NCBI RefSeq assembly: GCF_003943515.1
Contig: NZ_RJPT01000003.1
Span: 1-64,000, forward strand
From: Streptococcus cristatus
GTDB taxonomy: Bacteria > Bacillota > Bacilli > Lactobacillales > Streptococcaceae
DNA length: 64,000 bases
Direction: 5' to 3'
Shown: piece by piece, positions 1-8,425 of the stretch
Position numbering within the stretch: the first letter of the stretch is position 1
How the letters are laid out: each line of letters opens with the position of its first letter
Position numbers and translations under genes: made by a program
The notes under the pieces: model-generated
Seen by the model: the letters and a program-made list of their open reading frames with translations, nothing else
Told to the model about the DNA's origin: nothing
Databases searched by the model: none

Positions 1-985
1 CATGAGTAACAGCGTGTCCGCCTCAATCAGTGCATCTGAATCAGCAAGCACAAGCATGAGCAACAGCGTGTCTGCTTCAATTAGTGCAAGCCAATCAGCA
101 AGCACAAGCATGAGTAACAGCGTGTCCGCCTCAATCAGTGCATCTGAATCAGCAAGCACAAGCATGAGCAACAGCGTGTCTGCTTCAATCAGTGCTTCAG
201 TATCAGCAAGCACAAGCATGAGCAACAGCGTGTCTGCCTCAATCAGTGCAAGCCAATCAGCAAGCACAAGCATGAGTAACAGCGTGTCTGCCTCAATCAG
301 TGCAAGCCAATTAGCAAGCACAAGCATGAGCAACAGCGTGTTTGCCTCAATCAGTGCAAGCCAATCAGCAAGCACAAGCATGAGCAACAGCGTGTCCGCT
401 TCAATCAGTGCATCTGAATCAGCAAGCACAAGCATGAGCAACAGCGTGTCTGCTTCAATTAGTGCATCTGAATCAGTAAGCAACAACTCAAGTAGTACTT
501 CAGTTTCAACAAGTACTTCAGTAAGCTTGAGTAACAGCGTAAGTACATCTACATCACTTAGCAATAGCGTTTCAAACAGTTTGAGTACAAGTGCGTCACA
601 ACAATCTAACTCATTCAGCTATAGTAAGGGTGAGCCAACAAGCGAATCTAAGCCAGAGTTTAACCTTCCTAGCTACCTTGAATCTGTAAGTGCAAGTGAG
701 TCAGTCTCAACAAGCACAAGCTTGAGCAACAGCGCAAGTACCTCAGCTAGCTTGTCTGACAGTGCTTCAATCTCAAGTGCTACAAATCACTCTCAAGCAC
801 CTAAGCCACAGCCTGCACAACCAGGACAAGTCAAAGTTACTCCAAACGCTAAGGCTTTACCAAATACAGGAACTGCAAGTAACCAATTTGCTGGTCTTGG
901 ATTAGGAGTAGCTGCCTTGGTAACTGCCTCTCTTCTTGGTAAGAAGAAGAGATCAGCAGCTTCTGAAATGGATTTAGAAGACTAA
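1..985 (+). CDS. Serine-rich repeat LPXTG surface adhesin, 3' end only
   Basis: Partial gene whose 5' end lies before the window. The visible 327 codons begin with nine copies of an 18-residue repeat ([18 protein letters not shown] and close variants, 54 bp each, to about position 487). Degenerate Ser-Xaa repeats, a short non-repetitive insert (about residues 208-230) and a Pro/Gln-rich wall-spanning stretch follow. The end is a sortase signal: LPNTG at residue 286, a hydrophobic segment, then KKKR. Such proteins are normally glycosylated, exported by SecA2/SecY2 and anchored to peptidoglycan as adhesins. The tail is longer than usual, with about ten mostly acidic residues after the positive cluster. 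No glycosyltransferase or accessory Sec genes follow; an IS element does. The ligand-binding region is outside the window, so the exact adhesin cannot be named. Confidence 0.93.
   Translation, partial: MSNSVSASISASESASTSMSNSVSASISASQSASTSMSNSVSASISASESASTSMSNSVSASISASVSASTSMSNSVSASISASQSASTSMSNSVSASISASQLASTSMSNSVFASISASQSASTSMSNSVSASISASESASTSMSNSVSASISASESVSNNSSSTSVSTSTSVSLSNSVSTSTSLSNSVSNSLSTSASQQSNSFSYSKGEPTSESKPEFNLPSYLESVSASESVSTSTSLSNSASTSASLSDSASISSATNHSQAPKPQPAQPGQVKVTPNAKALPNTGTASNQFAGLGLGVAALVTASLLGKKKRSAASEMDLED
2..487 (+). repeat. 54-bp tandem repeats in the adhesin gene
   Basis: Nine in-frame 54-bp units, each coding for an 18-residue Ser/Ala-rich block. Units differ mainly at one position (E, Q or V before the SAS triplet) and by silent changes, with single variants such as L for S or F for S. 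High identity between units suggests recent unequal recombination, so copy number is likely to vary between strains. Confidence 0.93.
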
Positions 986-1044
986 GTTCCAAAAATCGGC
1001 TACAATGAAATTTTGTTGATATCATTTTAGCGATGAAAATAAGA

Positions 1045-1077
1045 ACCCCGGATGGCTCAAGGCTATCTGGGGTTTTT
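1045..1077 (+). terminator. Rho-independent terminator of the adhesin gene
   Basis: ACCCCGGAT pairs with ATCTGGGGT (one G-T pair) around an 11-nt loop, followed by five T. It lies 60 bp after the stop codon. Confidence 0.88.
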
Positions 1078-1130
1078 GGGCTCTTTTCTACCATTTGTCA
1101 AGTCTATCAGGGCTTTAAGTAAAAAAGAGA

Positions 1131-1168
1131 TAAGACAGTAGCTATTCTGAGGTTACTGTCTTATTTTT
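1131..1168. terminator. Bidirectional terminator-like hairpin
   Basis: TAAGACAGTA pairs perfectly with TACTGTCTTA, with an A-rich flank on the left and TTATTTTT on the right. It can stop transcription from the adhesin side and transcription leaving the IS element. Confidence 0.7.
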
Positions 1169-1225
1169 AACACTTTTTGATCCATAAAAGGGCATGCTAA
1201 AAAACACCTCATCTGGTATTTTTTG

Positions 1226-2553
1226 AAACAAGGTGTTACCATAATACGGCATAGACAGCCTTATCGATTTTGGGTCAAAGAATAATCGTAAAGTTTGTTA
1301 TGCGTAATGAGGTAATACATTGTTCGAATGAGACGATGTATAGAGGCAATCGTATGTGGCTTAGTTGAAGCTATTGTCGATTGTCTTTTTCGTTTCTCAT
1401 AAAAGTCAGCGATATGGCAGGGATTGGTATGACTAGTTGAAGCGATGTTGTGAATGCACTTGAACAAGATTTTTCTGGCATAGGAATTACCTCGTTTAGT
1501 GATGTGTTCCTTAGCGAGAAAGTTTCCAGATTCATAGTGTCTCATGTCAATGCCAATAAAAGCGTTGATTTGATTGGTAGACTGAAAGCGACGAATATCT
1601 CCCAATTCGCCAATGATAGATGTCGCTGTGGTTTCTGCGATGCCAGTAATTGACCGTAAGATGTCATACTCTGGTAAAGGCTGAGCTAGAGCTACCATGT
1701 CGTTTAAGACAACTTGTCTGCGTTCAGAAAGACGAAGCAATTCTTGAGCATAGTAGCGAACCTCTTCAAGCATTGGAGAGGTTTTCTTGACCGCACAAAA
1801 AGATTGTTTAGCGAGTTTTATAAGTTTATCAGTCAGGTAAGCAATACGTTTTTCAGAGATGCGTTTAGAGGTAGATTGACGGATAATCTCATACAAGTCA
1901 CTTTGAGATAGGCTTAATACAAACTCTTCACATGGAAAAGCCATCACTAAGTTCCAATATTGCTCTCCAGTTGGTGTGGATAAGAGATTTTCCAATTCAG
2001 GAAAGGTGACTTGTAGGACCTTGTGCAGACGGTTTTTAGCTCGAACAAGATCTTCAGTCATATTTTGATAGAAACGGCTTAAATCACGCAGGTGTTGATA
2101 AACTTCTTCCTGCACGTAAGTTGGTTTACGATTGTGCACAAGCTGAGATTTAGCCAACTTTTCAGCGTCAATTTTATCTGTTTTACGAACTCGCAGACTG
2201 TCCAATTGCTAGCCGTATATAAGCGTAACCAGATTCCTCAAGAAAGGCCTGAAGACGCCGAGAATAGACGCCTGTGGCCTCAAATATAATCTCAGGGTTA
2301 TGAACAGTTTTCAAGTCCCCCAACAGGCGATTGAATCCAATGGCATCATTGAGTATGGTGTAGCCATGAACCTTCTCACCGTTGACTAAAATTGCCACCT
2401 CAGAACTTGTTTTACTTACATCCATTCCAAATACTGCACGCATGACATTACCTCTTTTGTCTTGAATAATTCCATGTTTTAGTGATTTTATTTTCAATAC
2501 GCGACGTTTAGCGTCCCACATACTTTGATCAAACTCCACCTAAAACAAGGTGT
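1226..2553 (-). mobile_element. IS110-family insertion sequence, inactivated; ends approximate
   Basis: The element is recognised by its transposase (see the pseudogene at 1261-2443). IS110 elements have no classical long terminal inverted repeats, so ends cannot be fixed by eye. An 11-bp direct repeat, AAACAAGGTGT, occurs at 1226-1236 and 2543-2553 on either side of the coding part and is used here as a provisional boundary. The true ends could lie further out, particularly upstream of the gene, where about 200 bp of structured non-coding DNA follows. Confidence 0.6.
1261..2443 (-). pseudogene. IS110-family transposase split by a frameshift
   Basis: The N-terminal part (start ATG at 2443, good AGAGG ribosome site) carries the RuvC-like DEDD nuclease motifs FGMDVSK and IFEATGVYSRRL. 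It leaves frame at about 2200 and stops at 2183. The rest of the protein continues in another frame from about 2205, beginning DSLRVRKTDKIDAEKL, which supplies the third and fourth acidic positions. It then runs through the C-terminal IS116/IS110/IS902 domain (RSITGIAETTATSIIGELGD, FIGID) to a stop at 1261. Family members usually have a short Asn-Pro-Leu-Glu-Ala-type linker at the junction. That linker is missing, which fits a small out-of-frame deletion rather than programmed frameshifting. Long upstream extensions of either ORF are not real. Confidence 0.9.
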
Positions 2554-2674
2554 CTTGCCAGTTTGTCAAGCGACGTCTAGCGCCATAGAGCCCTACGACT
2601 TTACAAGACACCACTACTTTAACATAAAGAAAAAGTAGTGAGTACTCTCTCCCGTCGGAGATTTCTTCACTACT
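2502..2674. other. Structured non-coding DNA beside the IS110 transposase
   Basis: Upstream of the transposase, GCGACGTTTAGCG (2502-2514) and GCGACGTCTAGCG (2570-2582) form a near-identical pair. CACTACTTT (2612-2620) and AAAGTAGTG (2632-2640) form a perfect 9-bp stem, and CACTACTA recurs at 2668. IS110 elements are known to carry a guide ('bridge' or 'seeker') RNA in a non-coding end. This is the place to look for one, but the RNA itself cannot be shown from sequence alone. Confidence 0.4.
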
Positions 2675-2714
2675 AATCTTAGTATGTTTGTCAACTGTAG
2701 TGGGTTGAAGTCAG

Positions 2715-2886
2715 CTAAGCTCGAGAAAGGACAAATTTCGTCCTTTCTTTTTTGATGTTTAGAGCGATAAAAATCCGCTTTTTGAAATTTTCAAAGTTCC
2801 GAAAACCCAAGGCATTGCGTTTGATGACCTTGATGAGGTTATTAGTGGCTTTTAGCTTTGCGTTTGAGTAGGTAAGATCTAAGGCG
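2715..2886 (-). pseudogene. ISL3-family (IS1167-like) transposase, C-terminal remnant
   Basis: Reading the minus strand gives about 55 codons ending at TAG (2717-2715). They include TYSNAKLKATNNLIKVIKRN and GFRNFENFKKRIFIALNIKK. This is the characteristic C-terminus of ISL3-family transposases common in streptococci. The rest of the gene is absent, with no start and no N-terminal or catalytic region, so this is a decayed fragment. It lies between the IS110 element and the pbp2b promoter region, marking a repeated insertion site. Confidence 0.85.
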
Positions 2887-2903
2887 TTTATAATTTTAGA
2901 TCC

Positions 2904-2941
2904 ATAATTCCTACAGTGGTTTTACCCACTACAGAAATTAT
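2904..2941. repeat. Imperfect 16-bp inverted repeat upstream of pbp2b
   Basis: ATAATTCCTACAGTGG (2904-2919) and CCACTACAGAAATTAT (2926-2941) are inverted copies with three mismatches and a 6-nt loop. The same TGTAGTGGGT-type sequence appears at 2695-2706 next to the ISL3 remnant, so the hairpin probably derives from that element's end. Confidence 0.6.
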
Positions 2942-3056
2942 AGATTTTCTCATTATTGGAGAAAAATTCTTTTTCGATCCTTTTAGATTTCCATGCTTCA
3001 TTGCTGGGGAAATGTGGTAAAATAAAAGATAGATTTTTACGAGGATGAGAGAAGAA

Positions 3057-5102
3057 ATGTCTAAGAGAAAATTTGATAGCCATTCTATCACGGGCCGACT
3101 TTACCTTCTATTTGGTATAGTCGGGGTCTTATTTTTGGTGCTGATCGCTCGTCTGGGCTATATGCAGGTCGTCAATCAAGCATTTTATACAGATAAATTA
3201 GCTAAAGCAAGTAAAACGAAGATTAAATCTAGTTCGGTTCGTGGGCAGATCTATGACGCTTCGGGCAAGCCCCTGGTGGAGAACACAACCAAGCAAGTGG
3301 TGACCTTTACACGAGACAATAAACTTACAGCAGAAGAAATCCGTGAAACAGCACAAAAATTACTGCAGTATGTGTCAGTGTCTGACCTAAAGGTGACCGA
3401 GCGCCAAGAGGTTGATTATTATCTGGCGGATAATAAAGTTTACCGAGAAGTGGTTGAAAAATTACCCAAGGAAGAAAAATTTGATACGGATGGCAATCGT
3501 TTGCCTGAAGCCAAGATCTATAAGGCAGCAGCGGATAGTATTGATCCAAGCCAGCTAGGCTATACAGATGAGGAAAAGAGGATTATCGCTCTATTTAGCC
3601 AGATGAATGCCGTTCCAAACTTTTCAACAGGGACGATTCAGACGGATGATTTGACGACGGAGCAGGTTGCTACGATTGCGTCCATCGGAAAAGAACTTCC
3701 GGGTATTAGTATTTCAACCAGCTGGAATCGAAAAGTCTTGGAAACATCGTTAGCTTCAATTGTTGGTCAAATTTCAACCGAAAAAACAGGTCTGCCAGCT
3801 GAGGAAGCGGATGACTATGTCAAGAAGGGCTATTCTCTGAATGACCGAGTGGGAATTTCTTATCTGGAAAAAGAGTATGAGTCTGTTTTACAAGGAAAAC
3901 GAGCAGAAAAAGAAATTCGGCTGGACAAAAATGGCAACATGGAGAGCGTTGAGACCATTTCCGAGGGAAGCAAAGGGAACAACCTGAAACTAACCGTAGA
4001 TCTGACCTTCCAGCAGGGAGTTGAGGATATTCTCAGAAATGCCTTTAATCTGGAGCTGGCAAAGGGCAATGCTACTTACTCAGAAGGTGTCTATGCCGTG
4101 GCTATGGATCCCAATACAGGATCAATCTTGGCACTGGCTGGTGTCAAGCACGATCTGGAAACAGGCGAAATCTCGGCGGATGCGCTGGGTACCATTACAA
4201 ATGTCTTTGTTCCTGGTTCTGTCGTCAAAGCTGCTACCTTAACCGCTGGTTGGCAGTATGGAGCCATTTCAGGAAATCAATCCTTGGTCGATCAGCCGAT
4301 TCTTTTTGCGGGTTCTACTCCCATCAATTCTTGGTTTACGGCCTACGGTTCACGTTCTATTACGGCAGTGGAGGCTCTGGAATACTCGTCTAATACCTAT
4401 ATGGTTCAGGTGGCCCTAAATATGCTGGGGACTCCGTATAGCCCAAATATGGCCTTAGGAACCAACAATGTCGATGCTTCAATGAAAAAGCTCCGTTCGA
4501 CTTTTGCAGAATATGGTCTGGGGACTGGAACAGGTATTGATTTACCGACAGAATCAACAGGCTATATTTCTAAAAACTTCACAGTCAGCAATTATATTAC
4601 GGATGCTTTTGGTCAGTTTGATAACTACACTCCACTTCAGTTGGCTCAATATGCGTCGACAGTAGCCAATAACGGCAAACGGGTAGCTCCGCATCTGGTT
4701 GAAGGCATTTACGCCAACAACGACCAAGGTGGACTGGGAGACTTGATTGAGAAGAAGAAAACAAAAGAATTAAATCAGGTCAATATTTCTGAGGAAAATA
4801 TGGCTCTGATAAAACAAGGTTTCTATCAGGTGGTCAATGGATGGAGTGGCTTTACAACTGGACGGACGATTGCGCAGGGCGCTATGGTTTCAATCAGTGC
4901 CAAAACAGGGACTGCCGAAACTTTTGTCAACGGTGGTACATCTGCTATCAACACCAATGTTGTATCGTATGCACCAAGCGATAATCCTAAAATAGCTGTA
5001 GCCGTGGTCTTTCCGCACAATACTGACCTTTCCTCAACGGTCAGCCACAGTATTACCCGTGATATTATCAATCTTTATAACCAACAGCACCCTATGAATT
5101 AG
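3057..5102 (+). CDS. pbp2b: Penicillin-binding protein 2B (class B transpeptidase)
   Basis: Essential septal/peripheral peptidoglycan D,D-transpeptidase anchored in the membrane. After a short cytoplasmic tail there is one transmembrane helix (about residues 16-34), then a dimerisation domain. The transpeptidase domain carries all three motifs: S388-V-V-K (acylated serine), S444-S-N, and K616-T-G-T. It aligns along its length with pneumococcal PBP2b, including the closing YNQQHPMN. The residue after SSN is Thr, the state found in penicillin-susceptible pneumococci. I chose ATG 3057 because it follows GAGAGAAG and matches the family N-terminus (KRKFDSHS); ATG at 3045 would add four residues. 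It is followed by recR, ddl and murF, the usual streptococcal order. Confidence 0.95.
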   Translation: MSKRKFDSHSITGRLYLLFGIVGVLFLVLIARLGYMQVVNQAFYTDKLAKASKTKIKSSSVRGQIYDASGKPLVENTTKQVVTFTRDNKLTAEEIRETAQKLLQYVSVSDLKVTERQEVDYYLADNKVYREVVEKLPKEEKFDTDGNRLPEAKIYKAAADSIDPSQLGYTDEEKRIIALFSQMNAVPNFSTGTIQTDDLTTEQVATIASIGKELPGISISTSWNRKVLETSLASIVGQISTEKTGLPAEEADDYVKKGYSLNDRVGISYLEKEYESVLQGKRAEKEIRLDKNGNMESVETISEGSKGNNLKLTVDLTFQQGVEDILRNAFNLELAKGNATYSEGVYAVAMDPNTGSILALAGVKHDLETGEISADALGTITNVFVPGSVVKAATLTAGWQYGAISGNQSLVDQPILFAGSTPINSWFTAYGSRSITAVEALEYSSNTYMVQVALNMLGTPYSPNMALGTNNVDASMKKLRSTFAEYGLGTGTGIDLPTESTGYISKNFTVSNYITDAFGQFDNYTPLQLAQYASTVANNGKRVAPHLVEGIYANNDQGGLGDLIEKKKTKELNQVNISEENMALIKQGFYQVVNGWSGFTTGRTIAQGAMVSISAKTGTAETFVNGGTSAINTNVVSYAPSDNPKIAVAVVFPHNTDLSSTVSHSITRDIINLYNQQHPMN

Positions 5103-5110
5103 AAAGGAAA

Positions 5111-5141
5111 AGCGGTAAAATTTGCTGATTATTTTACTGCT
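5111..5141 (+). other. Hairpin between pbp2b and recR
   Basis: AGCGGTAAAAT pairs with ATTTTACTGCT (11 bp, one G-T) around a 9-nt loop. No T-run follows, so it is not a standard terminator. It sits directly upstream of recR, whose start has no clear Shine-Dalgarno sequence. Confidence 0.6.
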
Positions 5142-5155
5142 CAACTATTACTATT

Positions 5156-5752
5156 ATGCTTTATCCAACCCCTATCGCCAAATTGGTTGATAGCTTTTCC
5201 AAGCTGCCGGGTATCGGCATCAAGACAGCTACTCGTCTGGCCTTTTATACCATCGGGATGAGTGACGATGATGTCAATGAATTTGCCAAAAATCTACTAG
5301 CTGCCAAGCGTGAGCTGACTTACTGCTCTATCTGTGGCAATCTGACGGACGATGATCCTTGTGCTATCTGTACGGATCAAACGCGCGATCAGACTGTGAT
5401 TCTGATCGTTGAGGATAGCCGCGATGTGTCTGCTATGGAAAATATCCAAGAATACCACGGCCTTTATCATGTTCTCCACGGCCTCATTTCCCCCATGAAC
5501 GGTGTAGGACCAGATGACATCAACCTCAAGAGTCTCTTGACTCGCTTGATGGACAGTCAAGTGATGGAAGTGATTGTGGCTACCAATGCAACGGCTGACG
5601 GAGAAGCGACTTCTATGTATATTTCTCGCGTGCTCAAGCCTGCAGGTATCAAGGTGACTCGACTGGCCCGCGGACTGGCTGTCGGCGCTGATATCGAATA
5701 TGCAGACGAAGTGACCCTGCTCCGAGCGATTGAAAATCGGACAGAATTGTAA
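5156..5752 (+). CDS. recR: Recombination mediator RecR
   Basis: RecR forms a ring clamp that, with RecO and RecF, loads RecA on gapped DNA during recombinational repair. The 198-residue length is typical. It shows the N-terminal helix-hairpin-helix ([14 protein letters not shown]), the four-cysteine zinc finger (CSICGN...CAIC, about residues 57-72) and a TOPRIM domain starting [10 protein letters not shown]. The C-terminus has the Walker-B-like region ([16 protein letters not shown]). The gene lies 53 bp after pbp2b. No convincing ribosome-binding site precedes ATG 5156, and a stable hairpin lies just upstream, so translation may depend on the pbp2b transcript or be weak. Confidence 0.96.
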   Translation: MLYPTPIAKLVDSFSKLPGIGIKTATRLAFYTIGMSDDDVNEFAKNLLAAKRELTYCSICGNLTDDDPCAICTDQTRDQTVILIVEDSRDVSAMENIQEYHGLYHVLHGLISPMNGVGPDDINLKSLLTRLMDSQVMEVIVATNATADGEATSMYISRVLKPAGIKVTRLARGLAVGADIEYADEVTLLRAIENRTEL

Positions 5753-5823
5753 GATGAAAGAAAGATTTCCTGCTGAAAAACAGCTTTGGAAGTCTTTTTT
5801 CTATTCAAAAATGCCGGGAAATA

Positions 5824-5832
5824 TGATATACT
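5824..5832 (+). promoter_or_regulatory. Extended -10 promoter for ddl
   Basis: TGATATACT (TG at 5824, -10 hexamer 5827-5832), with a weak TTCAAA -35 at 5804-5809 and 17-bp spacing. It lies 68 bp before the ddl start. Confidence 0.65.
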
Positions 5833-5900
5833 GAAACAGTCTAAAAAGAAGATGGGGCAACCCAAAATGAACTTATAGCTAGAAATGTTAGGATAAGATA

Positions 5901-6947
5901 ATGGTCAAACAAACCTTGATTTTACTATACGGTGGCCGCAGTGCTGAGCGAGAAGTTTCAGTCTTGTCGGCTGAGAGTGTCATGCGAGCTATCAACTATG
6001 ACAAATTTTCTGTCAAGACTTATTTCATCACAAAAGCTGGCGATTTTATCAAAACGCAGGAATTTACAGAAAAGCCGTCTGCAGATGAAAAGCTCATGAC
6101 CAATGCAACGGTTGATCTTTCGCAGCAAGTCAAACCGAGTGATATTTATGAGGAAAATGCAGTTGTCTTTCCTGTTCTTCATGGACCGATGGGCGAGGAT
6201 GGCTCTATCCAAGGCTTCCTTGAAGTGCTGCGCCTTCCTTATGTGGGCTGCAATATCTTGTCGTCCAGTGTTGCCATGGACAAAATTACCACCAAACGTA
6301 TTCTGGAGTCTGCTGGAATCCCACAGGTACCTTATGTAGCAGTGATTGAGGGTGAAAATCTGGAAGAAAAAATTGCCGAAATCGAAGAAAAATTGACTTA
6401 TCCGATTTTTACCAAACCATCTAATATGGGCTCTAGTGTCGGTATTTCTAAGTCTGAGAATCAAGAGGAGTTGCGAGCGGCATTGGATTTGGCCTTCAAG
6501 TATGACAGCCGTGTCTTGGTTGAGCAGGGAGTCAATGCGCGTGAGATTGAGGTTGGTCTCTTAGGAAATTATGACGTTAAGAGTACCTTGCCGGGCGAAG
6601 TGGTCAAAGATGTGGCTTTCTACGACTATGAAGCCAAGTATATTGACAATAAGATTACCATGGATATCCCTGTAAAAATCTCAGACGAGGTTATTTCAGT
6701 CATGCGTACGAATGCTGAGACAGCCTTTCGCGCCTTGGGCGGACAGGGATTGGCGCGCTGTGATTTCTTTTACACCGAAGAGGGGGACATTTTCCTCAAT
6801 GAGCTCAACACCATGCCTGGCTTTACTCAATGGTCTATGTATCCCTTGCTTTGGGAAAATATGGGATTGCCTTATTCCGAGTTGATTGAGAAATTGGTAA
6901 ATCTAGCTGAAGAGGCCTTTGCTAAGAGAGAAGCGCATCTTTTATAA
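5901..6947 (+). CDS. ddl: D-alanine--D-alanine ligase
   Basis: ATP-grasp enzyme that joins two D-alanines to make the dipeptide later added by MurF. The 348 residues are the family's usual length. Visible features are the N-terminal [13 protein letters not shown] loop, the [12 protein letters not shown] motif, the ATP-binding segment ([16 protein letters not shown]), and the magnesium/active-site block [20 protein letters not shown] ending in MPGFT. The omega-loop motif KYIDNK suggests the ordinary D-Ala-D-Ala enzyme with Tyr, not the D-Ala-D-Lac type with Phe. Preceded by AGGATA and its own extended -10 promoter, and followed by a terminator, so it can be transcribed apart from recR and murF. 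Confidence 0.96.
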   Translation: MVKQTLILLYGGRSAEREVSVLSAESVMRAINYDKFSVKTYFITKAGDFIKTQEFTEKPSADEKLMTNATVDLSQQVKPSDIYEENAVVFPVLHGPMGEDGSIQGFLEVLRLPYVGCNILSSSVAMDKITTKRILESAGIPQVPYVAVIEGENLEEKIAEIEEKLTYPIFTKPSNMGSSVGISKSENQEELRAALDLAFKYDSRVLVEQGVNAREIEVGLLGNYDVKSTLPGEVVKDVAFYDYEAKYIDNKITMDIPVKISDEVISVMRTNAETAFRALGGQGLARCDFFYTEEGDIFLNELNTMPGFTQWSMYPLLWENMGLPYSELIEKLVNLAEEAFAKREAHLL

Positions 6948-6951
6948 ATAT

Positions 6952-6960
6952 GATATAATA
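6952..6960 (+). promoter_or_regulatory. Extended -10 promoter for murF
   Basis: TGATATAAT matches the extended -10 consensus exactly; no good -35 is seen. The predicted start falls about 6967, inside the 5' arm of the following hairpin (see the terminator at 6963). Confidence 0.65.
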
Positions 6961-6962
6961 GA

Positions 6963-7023
6963 GGGACTGAGATGACAGACTGAATATTTAATATTTAGTC
7001 TGGCCTCAATCCCTTCTTTTTTG
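6963..7023 (+). terminator. Large terminator hairpin between ddl and murF
   Basis: GGGACTGAG...CAGACT...AATATT on the 5' side pairs with AATATT...AGTCTG...CTCAATCCC on the 3' side, followed by TTCTTTTTT. The stem is long with small internal loops. It should end ddl transcripts. Transcripts starting at the adjacent promoter would lack the outermost part of the 5' arm. Confidence 0.8.
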
Positions 7024-7051
7024 GGAAAAAGCGGAAAAATGAGTTAAAAAC

Positions 7052-8425
7052 ATGAAATTAGATTTATATGAAATAGCAGAAGTCTTGGTTGCCAAAAATG
7101 ATGTCAGTCAGTTTGAAAATGTGACTTTTAGAAAGGCTGAATTTGACAGCCGTTTGATTGAGGCGGGGGATCTTTTTATCCCGCTTAAGGGGGCGCGTGA
7201 CGGTCATGACTTTATCGCGACAGCCTTCGCTCAGGGAGCTGCAGCGACCTTGTCTGAGCATCCAGTAGCAGAAGGACCCTATGTCTTGGTCGATGATGTA
7301 CTAGCGGCCTTTCAAGGCTTAGCTCAATACTATCTGGAAAAGACAGGTGTAGATGTGCTCGCTGTGACAGGCTCCAATGGCAAGACTACAACCAAGGATA
7401 TGCTGGCTCAGCTATTAGCTACTAGCTACAAAACCTATAAAACCCAAGGCAACTATAATAATGAAATCGGCCTGCCCTACACGGTGCTCCACATGCCGGA
7501 CGGCACAGAAAAGCTAGTTTTAGAAATGGGACAGGATCACTTGGGAGATATCCATCTTCTGTCTGAAATTGCCAAGCCAAAGACGGGCATTGTGACCTTG
7601 GTTGGTGAAGCTCACTTAGAATTTTTCGGAAGCCGTACGGAGATTGCTAAAGGAAAGATGCAAATTGCAGATGGCATGAAGAAAGGCGGTCTGCTCTTGG
7701 CTCCAGCTGATAAGATCGTTAATGATTTTCTGCCAGACCAGCAAAAAGTAGTCCGCTTTGGTCCCGATGCAGATATTTGTCTGACGCGTCTAGAAGAGCG
7801 CAAAGACAGCTTGACCTTTGAAGCGAATTTTCTGGAGCAGGCGATTGACCTACCTGTGACTGGCAAATATAATGCGACCAACGCTATGATCGCCTCTTAC
7901 ATAGCCTTGCAAGAGGGTGTCAGTGAGTCGGCGATCCGTCAGGCTTTTGCCCAGCTGGAATTGACCCGCAATCGAACCGAGTGGAAGAAGGCGGCTAATG
8001 GAGCTGATATCCTGTCTGATGTCTACAATGCCAATCCAACAGCTATGCGCTTGATTCTTGAAACCTTCTCAGCTATTCCAGCTAGTCAGGGTGGCCGCAA
8101 GGCTGCAGTCTTGGCGGATATGAAAGAGCTGGGTGCTGACTCCAAGCTCATGCACGGAGCCATGATTACCAGCCTCAATCCAGAGGTTATCACCGATCTT
8201 TTCCTCTATGGAGAGGACATGGAAGCTCTCTATGTCTATGCTCGGGAAATCTACCCACCAAATCGGGTGCATTATTTTGTCAAAAATGCTGAAAAGGATC
8301 AGTTCGAAGATTTGACTAAGACTGTTAAGACTTGGTTGCAATCCTCCGACCAAATCTTGCTCAAGGGTAGTAATTCGATGAAGTTGGATAAACTAGTGGA
8401 GGTCTTGGAGCATGGGGACAAGTGA
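7052..8425 (+). CDS. murF: UDP-MurNAc-tripeptide--D-Ala-D-Ala ligase
   Basis: Cytoplasmic Mur ligase that adds D-Ala-D-Ala to UDP-MurNAc-tripeptide, completing the pentapeptide; it uses the product of the adjacent ddl. The 457 residues have the Mur ligase three-domain layout. The N-terminal substrate domain has DSRLIEAGDLFIPLKG. The ATPase P-loop TGSNGKTTTKD is at residues 106-116, followed by GNYNNEIGLP and EMGQDHLGDI. A C-terminal Rossmann domain starts near DVYNANPTAM. The ribosome-binding site is weak (GCGGAAAAATGAG lies rather far from the ATG). The end overlaps the Nudix gene by 14 bp, suggesting coupled translation. Confidence 0.96.
   Translation: MKLDLYEIAEVLVAKNDVSQFENVTFRKAEFDSRLIEAGDLFIPLKGARDGHDFIATAFAQGAAATLSEHPVAEGPYVLVDDVLAAFQGLAQYYLEKTGVDVLAVTGSNGKTTTKDMLAQLLATSYKTYKTQGNYNNEIGLPYTVLHMPDGTEKLVLEMGQDHLGDIHLLSEIAKPKTGIVTLVGEAHLEFFGSRTEIAKGKMQIADGMKKGGLLLAPADKIVNDFLPDQQKVVRFGPDADICLTRLEERKDSLTFEANFLEQAIDLPVTGKYNATNAMIASYIALQEGVSESAIRQAFAQLELTRNRTEWKKAANGADILSDVYNANPTAMRLILETFSAIPASQGGRKAAVLADMKELGADSKLMHGAMITSLNPEVITDLFLYGEDMEALYVYAREIYPPNRVHYFVKNAEKDQFEDLTKTVKTWLQSSDQILLKGSNSMKLDKLVEVLEHGDK

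Noticed and set aside
2..487. Regular short direct repeats that could suggest a CRISPR array
   Set aside because: The repeats are contiguous 54-bp units in one open frame coding for Ser/Ala-rich protein. There are no unique spacers.
2443..2539. N-terminal extension of the IS110 transposase to ATG 2539
   Set aside because: Residues before FGMDVSK do not resemble the family, and the AGAGG site supports ATG 2443.
5958..6464. 168-codon minus-strand ORF inside ddl
   Set aside because: It lies fully opposite a clear ddl gene, has no ribosome site, and its protein has no recognisable family character. It is a shadow of biased codon use.
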